Source: Streptomyces sp. DH41 (GTDB lineage Bacteria; Actinomycetota; Actinomycetes; Streptomycetales; Streptomycetaceae). From it: a DNA stretch of 64,000 bases. This document shows positions 60,036-64,000 of the stretch, piece after piece. A model generated the notes under the pieces. The model was not told the DNA's origin and searched no databases. It saw only the letters and a program-made list of their open reading frames with translations. Each line of letters opens with the position of its first letter. Position 1 is the first letter of the stretch. The DNA is taken from assembly GCF_029813785.1 (NCBI RefSeq), contig NZ_JARVKY010000009.1:1-64000 (forward strand). The letters run 5' to 3'. The position numbers were made by a program, and so were the translations under genes.

Positions 60036-61093
60036 GCCCCGGGCCGCTGACCGTACGTGTCGTCAAGGTGATCCGGGAGACGGACGACGCGCACTCGCTG
60101 GTCCTGGAGCCCGCCGAGGAGGACCGGGAGCGGTTCACCTACCGGCCGGGCCAGTTCCTCACCGTCAAGGTGCCCTCCGAGCGTCCCGGCGGGGCCGCCC
60201 GCTGCTACTCGCTGTGCAGCTCCCCGGTGCGCGACGAACTGCTGAAGGTCACCGTCAAGCGCACCGCCGGTGGCTACGCCTCCCACTGGATCTGCGACCA
60301 CGTCACCGAGGGCGACACCCTCCAGGTGCTGCGTCCCGCGGGCACCTTCACCCCCGACTCGCTCGACGGCGACTTCCTGCTGTTCGCCGCCGGCAGCGGC
60401 ATCACCCCGGTGATGTCGATCCTGACCTCCGCCCTGCACGCCGGAAGCGGCACGGTCACCCTCGTCTACGCCAACCGCGACGAGCGGTCCGTGATCTTCC
60501 GTGACGAAGTGGCCGCGCTGACGCGGGAGTACGGCGACCGGCTGACCGTGCTGCACTGGCTGGAGTCCGTCCAGGGCCGGCCCACGGCATCCGGTCTGCG
60601 CGCCCTCGCCGGGCCGTACGCCGCTCGCCCCGCCTTCGTCTGCGGGCCCGGCCCCTTCATGGACCTCGTCACGGGCGCCCTCGGCGACCTGGGCGTGCCC
60701 CCGCACCGCGTCACGGTCGAGCGGTTCACCTCGCTGACCGGCGACCCGTTCGCGCCACCGGAGAGCAGGCCCGAGAGCGGGCCCGAGAGCGGATCCGGGC
60801 CGGACACCGCCGGTCCCGTCAGCACGGCCGAGGTGGAATTGGACGGCGTCCGCCGCACCGTCGACTGGCCGCGGAGCAAGCCCCTCCTCGACGTGCTCCT
60901 GGAAGCCGGGCTCGACGCGCCCTACTCCTGCCGGGAGGGCGCCTGCAGCGCCTGCGCCTGTGTCCTCGTGGAGGGCGAGGTGGTCATGGCACGCAACGAG
61001 GTCCTCGACGCCCAGGACCTCGCCGACGGACTCGTCCTCGCCTGCCAGGCGCGCCCGGTCAGCGACCGGCTGAAGGTCACCTACGACGGCTGA
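60032..61093 (+). CDS. kshB: FNR/2Fe-2S reductase (KshB-like)
   Basis: A 353-residue reductase: an FAD domain (RCYSLCSSP), a NADH domain (AAGSGITPVMSI, CGPGPFM) and a C-terminal plant-type ferredoxin holding 2Fe-2S through C300, C305, C308 and C338. This layout is that of KshB, the reductase of 3-ketosteroid 9-alpha-hydroxylase; PaaE has the same architecture. The oxygenase KshA is not in the window. Pro/Glu-rich linker at about 250-270. Confidence 0.75.
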   Translation: MSPGPLTVRVVKVIRETDDAHSLVLEPAEEDRERFTYRPGQFLTVKVPSERPGGAARCYSLCSSPVRDELLKVTVKRTAGGYASHWICDHVTEGDTLQVLRPAGTFTPDSLDGDFLLFAAGSGITPVMSILTSALHAGSGTVTLVYANRDERSVIFRDEVAALTREYGDRLTVLHWLESVQGRPTASGLRALAGPYAARPAFVCGPGPFMDLVTGALGDLGVPPHRVTVERFTSLTGDPFAPPESRPESGPESGSGPDTAGPVSTAEVELDGVRRTVDWPRSKPLLDVLLEAGLDAPYSCREGACSACACVLVEGEVVMARNEVLDAQDLADGLVLACQARPVSDRLKVTYDG

Positions 61094-61140
61094 CCGCCCT
61101 GTCTCCCCGCCCTTACTCGATTCGGATGAGGTTCGAAACA

Positions 61141-62049
61141 GTGACCAAGGCGACCGCCGCGATCGTCGGCTCCGGCAACATCGGCACCGACCTGATGTAC
61201 AAACTCCTGCGCTCCGAGGCCATCGAGCCGCGCTGGATGATCGGCATCGACGTGCAGAGCCCCGGCCTCAAGCGCGCCGCCGACCAGGGCCTGCACGCCG
61301 GCGCCGACGGCGTGGACGCCCTGCTGGCCGGCGCCGAGCGGCCGGACCTGGTCTTCGAGGCCACCTCCGCCTACGTGCACAAGGCCAACGCGCCCAAGTA
61401 CGCGGAACTCGGCATCCAGGCCATCGACCTGACCCCGGCCGCCATCGGCCCCGCCGTCGTGCCCGCCGTCAACCTCGGCGACCACCTCGACGCGCCGAAC
61501 GTCTCCCTCATCACCTGCGGCGGACAGGCCACCATCCCGATCGTGCACGCCGTCTCCCGGGTCACCGACGTCTCCTACGCGGAGATCGTCGCCAGCGTCG
61601 CCTCGCCGTCCGCCGGACCCGGCACCCGCGCCAACATCGACGAGTTCACCCTCACCACCGGCCGGGGCATCGAGACCATCGGCGGCGCCGCCAGGGGCAA
61701 GGCCATCATCATCCTCAACCCGGCCGAGCCGCCGATGCTCATGCAGGACACCGTCTTCTGCGCGATCCCCGCCGACGCCGACCGAGCCGCCGTCACCGCG
61801 TCGATCCACGAGACGGTCGCCAAGGTCGCCTCGTACGTGCCCGGCTACCGGCTGCGCACCGAGCCGCAGTTCGACGAACCGACCGCGGTCAGCGGCGGAC
61901 TCGCGCGCGTGGCGGTGTTCGTCGAGGTGGAGGGCGCGGGCGACTTCCTGCCGCCGTACTCCGGGAACCTCGACATCATGACCGCCGCCGCCACCAAGGT
62001 CGGCGAGGGCTTCGCCCAGCGGATCACCGCCCGCCGCGCCGGCGCCTGA
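61141..62049 (+). CDS. hsaG: acetaldehyde dehydrogenase, acylating (HsaG-like)
   Basis: A 302-residue NAD/CoA-dependent dehydrogenase that converts the short aldehyde from the aldolase to an acyl-CoA. N-terminal Rossmann motif AIVGSGNIGTDL, catalytic C126 in ITCGGQATIP. The GTG at 61141 with GAGG nine bases upstream is favoured over the ATG at 61126. It and the next gene form a channelling complex in known systems. Confidence 0.9.
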   Translation: MTKATAAIVGSGNIGTDLMYKLLRSEAIEPRWMIGIDVQSPGLKRAADQGLHAGADGVDALLAGAERPDLVFEATSAYVHKANAPKYAELGIQAIDLTPAAIGPAVVPAVNLGDHLDAPNVSLITCGGQATIPIVHAVSRVTDVSYAEIVASVASPSAGPGTRANIDEFTLTTGRGIETIGGAARGKAIIILNPAEPPMLMQDTVFCAIPADADRAAVTASIHETVAKVASYVPGYRLRTEPQFDEPTAVSGGLARVAVFVEVEGAGDFLPPYSGNLDIMTAAATKVGEGFAQRITARRAGA

Positions 62050-62077
62050 GACCCGCTCACCGAGGAGTACACGAGCC

Positions 62078-63130
62078 ATGCCCTACAGCACAGATCTGGA
62101 CATCCGCGTCACCGACTCGTCCCTCAGGGACGGATCGCACGCCAAGCAGCACCAGTTCACCGTCGACCACGTCACCTCGATCGTGGCCGCCCTCGACGAC
62201 GCGGGCGTGCCGGTCATCGAGGTCACGCACGGGGACGGCCTCGGCGGGTCCTCCTTCAACTACGGCTTCAGCCACACCCCCGAGCAGGAACTCATCAAGG
62301 CCGCCGTGAAGACCGCCCGGCGGGCGAGGATCGCCTTCCTGATGCTGCCCGGCCTCGGCCTCCAGGACGACATCCGCGAGGCCGCCGACAACGGCGCCTC
62401 CATCTGCCGTATCGCCACCCACTGCACCGAGGCCGACATCGCCGTCCAGCACTTCGGACTCGCCCGCGACCTGGGCCTGGAGACCGTCGGGTTCCTGATG
62501 ATGTCGCACAGCAGCCCGCCCGGGGAACTGGCCCGGCAGGCCCGGATCATGGCCGACGCCGGCTGCCAGTGCGTGTACGTCGTCGACTCCGCCGGCGCCC
62601 TCGTCATGGAGGAGACCAGCGACCGCGTCGCCGCCCTGGTCGCCGAACTCGGTGACGACGCCCAGGTCGGCTTCCACGGCCACGAGAACCTGGGCCTCGG
62701 CGTCGCCAACTCGGTCCTCGCCGTGCGTGCCGGCGCCACCCAGATCGACGGATCGACCCGCCGGTTCGGCGCGGGCGCGGGCAACACCCCCGTCGAGGGG
62801 TTCGCCGCGGTCGCCGAACGCCTGGGCATCCGTACCGGCATCGACGTACTGAAGATCATCGACGCGGCGGAGGACGTGGTGCGGCCCGTCATGGACGGCG
62901 AGTGCCTGCTCGACCGCATGTCGCTGACCATGGGCTACGCCGGTGTCTACTCCAGTTTCCTGAAGCACGCCGCCCGTCAGGCCGACAAGTACCGGGTGTC
63001 CGGCGCCGAGATCCTGCTGGAGGCGGGCCGCCGAAGGCTCGTCGGCGGCCAGGAGGACCAGCTCATCGAGATCGCGGTCGCCCTGGCGGCCAAGGGCCAC
63101 ACCACCGCACAGACCACTCCGGGGAAGTGA
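62078..63130 (+). CDS. hsaF: 4-hydroxy-2-oxovalerate aldolase (HsaF-like)
   Basis: A 350-residue class II pyruvate aldolase. R17, D18 and H21 (SSLRDGSH) and the metal ligands H200 and H202 (FHGHEN) match BphI/DmpG. It cleaves 4-hydroxy-2-oxo acids to pyruvate and an aldehyde, which HsaG converts to acyl-CoA. Follows HsaG by 28 bases. The hydratase HsaE that precedes this step is not in the window. Confidence 0.92.
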   Translation: MPYSTDLDIRVTDSSLRDGSHAKQHQFTVDHVTSIVAALDDAGVPVIEVTHGDGLGGSSFNYGFSHTPEQELIKAAVKTARRARIAFLMLPGLGLQDDIREAADNGASICRIATHCTEADIAVQHFGLARDLGLETVGFLMMSHSSPPGELARQARIMADAGCQCVYVVDSAGALVMEETSDRVAALVAELGDDAQVGFHGHENLGLGVANSVLAVRAGATQIDGSTRRFGAGAGNTPVEGFAAVAERLGIRTGIDVLKIIDAAEDVVRPVMDGECLLDRMSLTMGYAGVYSSFLKHAARQADKYRVSGAEILLEAGRRRLVGGQEDQLIEIAVALAAKGHTTAQTTPGK

Positions 63131-63137
63131 GAGAGCC

Positions 63138-64000
63138 ATGTCCAATCCCGTACTCGAGGCAGTCGAGGCGCGCGCCGACGAGATCAGCGCGCTCGGCCCC
63201 GCCAGCGAAGCGCTCGGCAGGCTCGACGACCAGGCCGTCAAGATCATGCGGGACGTCGGCGCGATCCGCATGCTCCAGCCGAAGACCTACGGCGGTCTCG
63301 AACTGCATCCGCGCGAGTTCGCCGAGACCGTGATGCGGATCGCCGCCTGCGACGGCGCCACCGGCTGGGTCGCGGGCGTCGTCGGCGTCCACCCGTGGGA
63401 GATGGCGATGGCCGACCCCCGGGTCCAGGAGGAGGTCTGGGGCGAGGACCCCGACACCTGGATCGCCTCGCCGTACGCGCCGATGGGCCTGCTGCGGCCC
63501 GTCGACGGCGGCTACCTCTTCAACGGCCGCTGGCAGTTCTCCTCCGGCACCGACCACTGCGAGTGGATCTTCCTCGGCGGCTTCCTCACCGACCCCGACG
63601 GCACCCGGCTGAGCCCTCCCCAGTCGGTGCACGTCATCCTGCCGCGCGCCGACTACACGATCGTCGAGGACTCCTGGGACGTCGTCGGGCTGCGCGGCAC
63701 CGGCAGCAAGGACGTCATCGTCGAGGACGCCTTCGTGCCCGCCCACCGGGTCATCGAGTACGCGAAGGTCGTGGACGGCTCCCTGGCCGCCGAGTCCGGG
63801 CTGGCCAACCCCGCCTACCGGCTGCCGTTCTCCGCCGCCTTCCCGCTCGGCATCACCTCCGCCGTGATCGGCATGTGCGAGGGCGCCCTCGCACACCACC
63901 TCGCCTACCAGCGCGACCGCGTCCAGATCACCGGCCAGGCCGTGCGGGACGACCCGTACGTCCTCTACGCCGTCGGTGACGCGGCGGCCGAGATCGCGGC
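63138..64000 (+). CDS. hsaA: HsaA-like flavin-dependent monooxygenase (partial, runs off the end)
   Basis: The first 287 residues of an acyl-CoA dehydrogenase-fold monooxygenase; the gene continues beyond position 64000. It resembles HsaA, the oxygenase for 3-HSA: QEEVWGEDP, ASPYAPMG, FSSGTDHCEW and VVGLRGTGS lie in the expected order. With the HsaB-like reductase at 56559-57131 it forms the two-component hydroxylase of steroid A-ring catabolism. GAGAG lies three bases before the ATG. Confidence 0.85.
   Translation, partial: MSNPVLEAVEARADEISALGPASEALGRLDDQAVKIMRDVGAIRMLQPKTYGGLELHPREFAETVMRIAACDGATGWVAGVVGVHPWEMAMADPRVQEEVWGEDPDTWIASPYAPMGLLRPVDGGYLFNGRWQFSSGTDHCEWIFLGGFLTDPDGTRLSPPQSVHVILPRADYTIVEDSWDVVGLRGTGSKDVIVEDAFVPAHRVIEYAKVVDGSLAAESGLANPAYRLPFSAAFPLGITSAVIGMCEGALAHHLAYQRDRVQITGQAVRDDPYVLYAVGDAAAEIA

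Overview
The window is high-GC actinobacterial chromosome, almost certainly Streptomyces. Evidence: strong third-position GC, many GTG and some TTG starts with GGAGG-type ribosome sites, Tat and lipoprotein signals, multidomain secreted hydrolases, a high density of GntR/MarR/PadR/TetR/IclR/AraC regulators, a long-form GAPDH and a fused permease-ATPase. No rRNA, tRNA, CRISPR array or insertion sequence was recognised.

Region 1 (1-6.1 kb): a secreted five-module GH87-type alpha-1,3-glucanase behind an inverted-repeat operator cluster, convergent with a membrane protein carrying a PI-PLC-like domain; a 14-bp-stem hairpin lies between them. Region 2 (6.1-18.3 kb): a sialic acid (nan) locus. A leftward peptide-type ABC transporter (binding protein, permease, fused permease-ATPase, ATPase) faces a rightward FadR-type regulator, a CE7 esterase, a secreted sialidase, a NanA-type lyase, a ROK kinase and NanE. 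A 17-bp operator occurs in opposite orientations at both promoters, so release, de-O-acetylation, uptake and conversion to GlcNAc-6-phosphate look like one regulon.

Region 3 (18.3-33.6 kb): core and housekeeping genes: GAPDH, small hypotheticals, a MarR regulator, a tandem crcB fluoride-channel pair, uppP, a fatty acid desaturase, glutaminase, a D-Ala-D-Ala carboxypeptidase, a short Rho paralogue, PadR and methyltransferase genes, a HutC-type GntR with a DasR-like site, and a second CE7 esterase. Region 4 (33.6-47.5 kb): an FNR/molybdopterin oxidoreductase pair with MarR, a MarR-controlled membrane protein, a PrmC-like methyltransferase behind a structured leader, a PAS-GAF-PP2C phosphatase, a FadH-type dienoyl-CoA reductase behind a perfect 40-bp palindrome with PadR downstream, a cell-surface protein, an FN3 lipoprotein and a GH75 chitosanase with a DasR-like palindrome between them.

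Region 5 (47.5-55.3 kb): an SDR/TetR pair, the dihydroxyacetone kinase operon dhaKLM, and an AraC regulator divergent from a cupin - XapX - XapX - amidohydrolase - esterase operon; one of the two tiny XapX genes is only 48 codons. Region 6 (55.6-64 kb): a steroid-ring catabolic cluster: IclR regulator, flavin reductase (HsaB-like), then an rightward operon HsaD - KstD-like - KshB-like - HsaG - HsaF - HsaA (cut by the window end). HsaC and HsaE are expected beyond the right edge.

Short tandem duplications (18-32 bp) recur, several of them running across stop codons.
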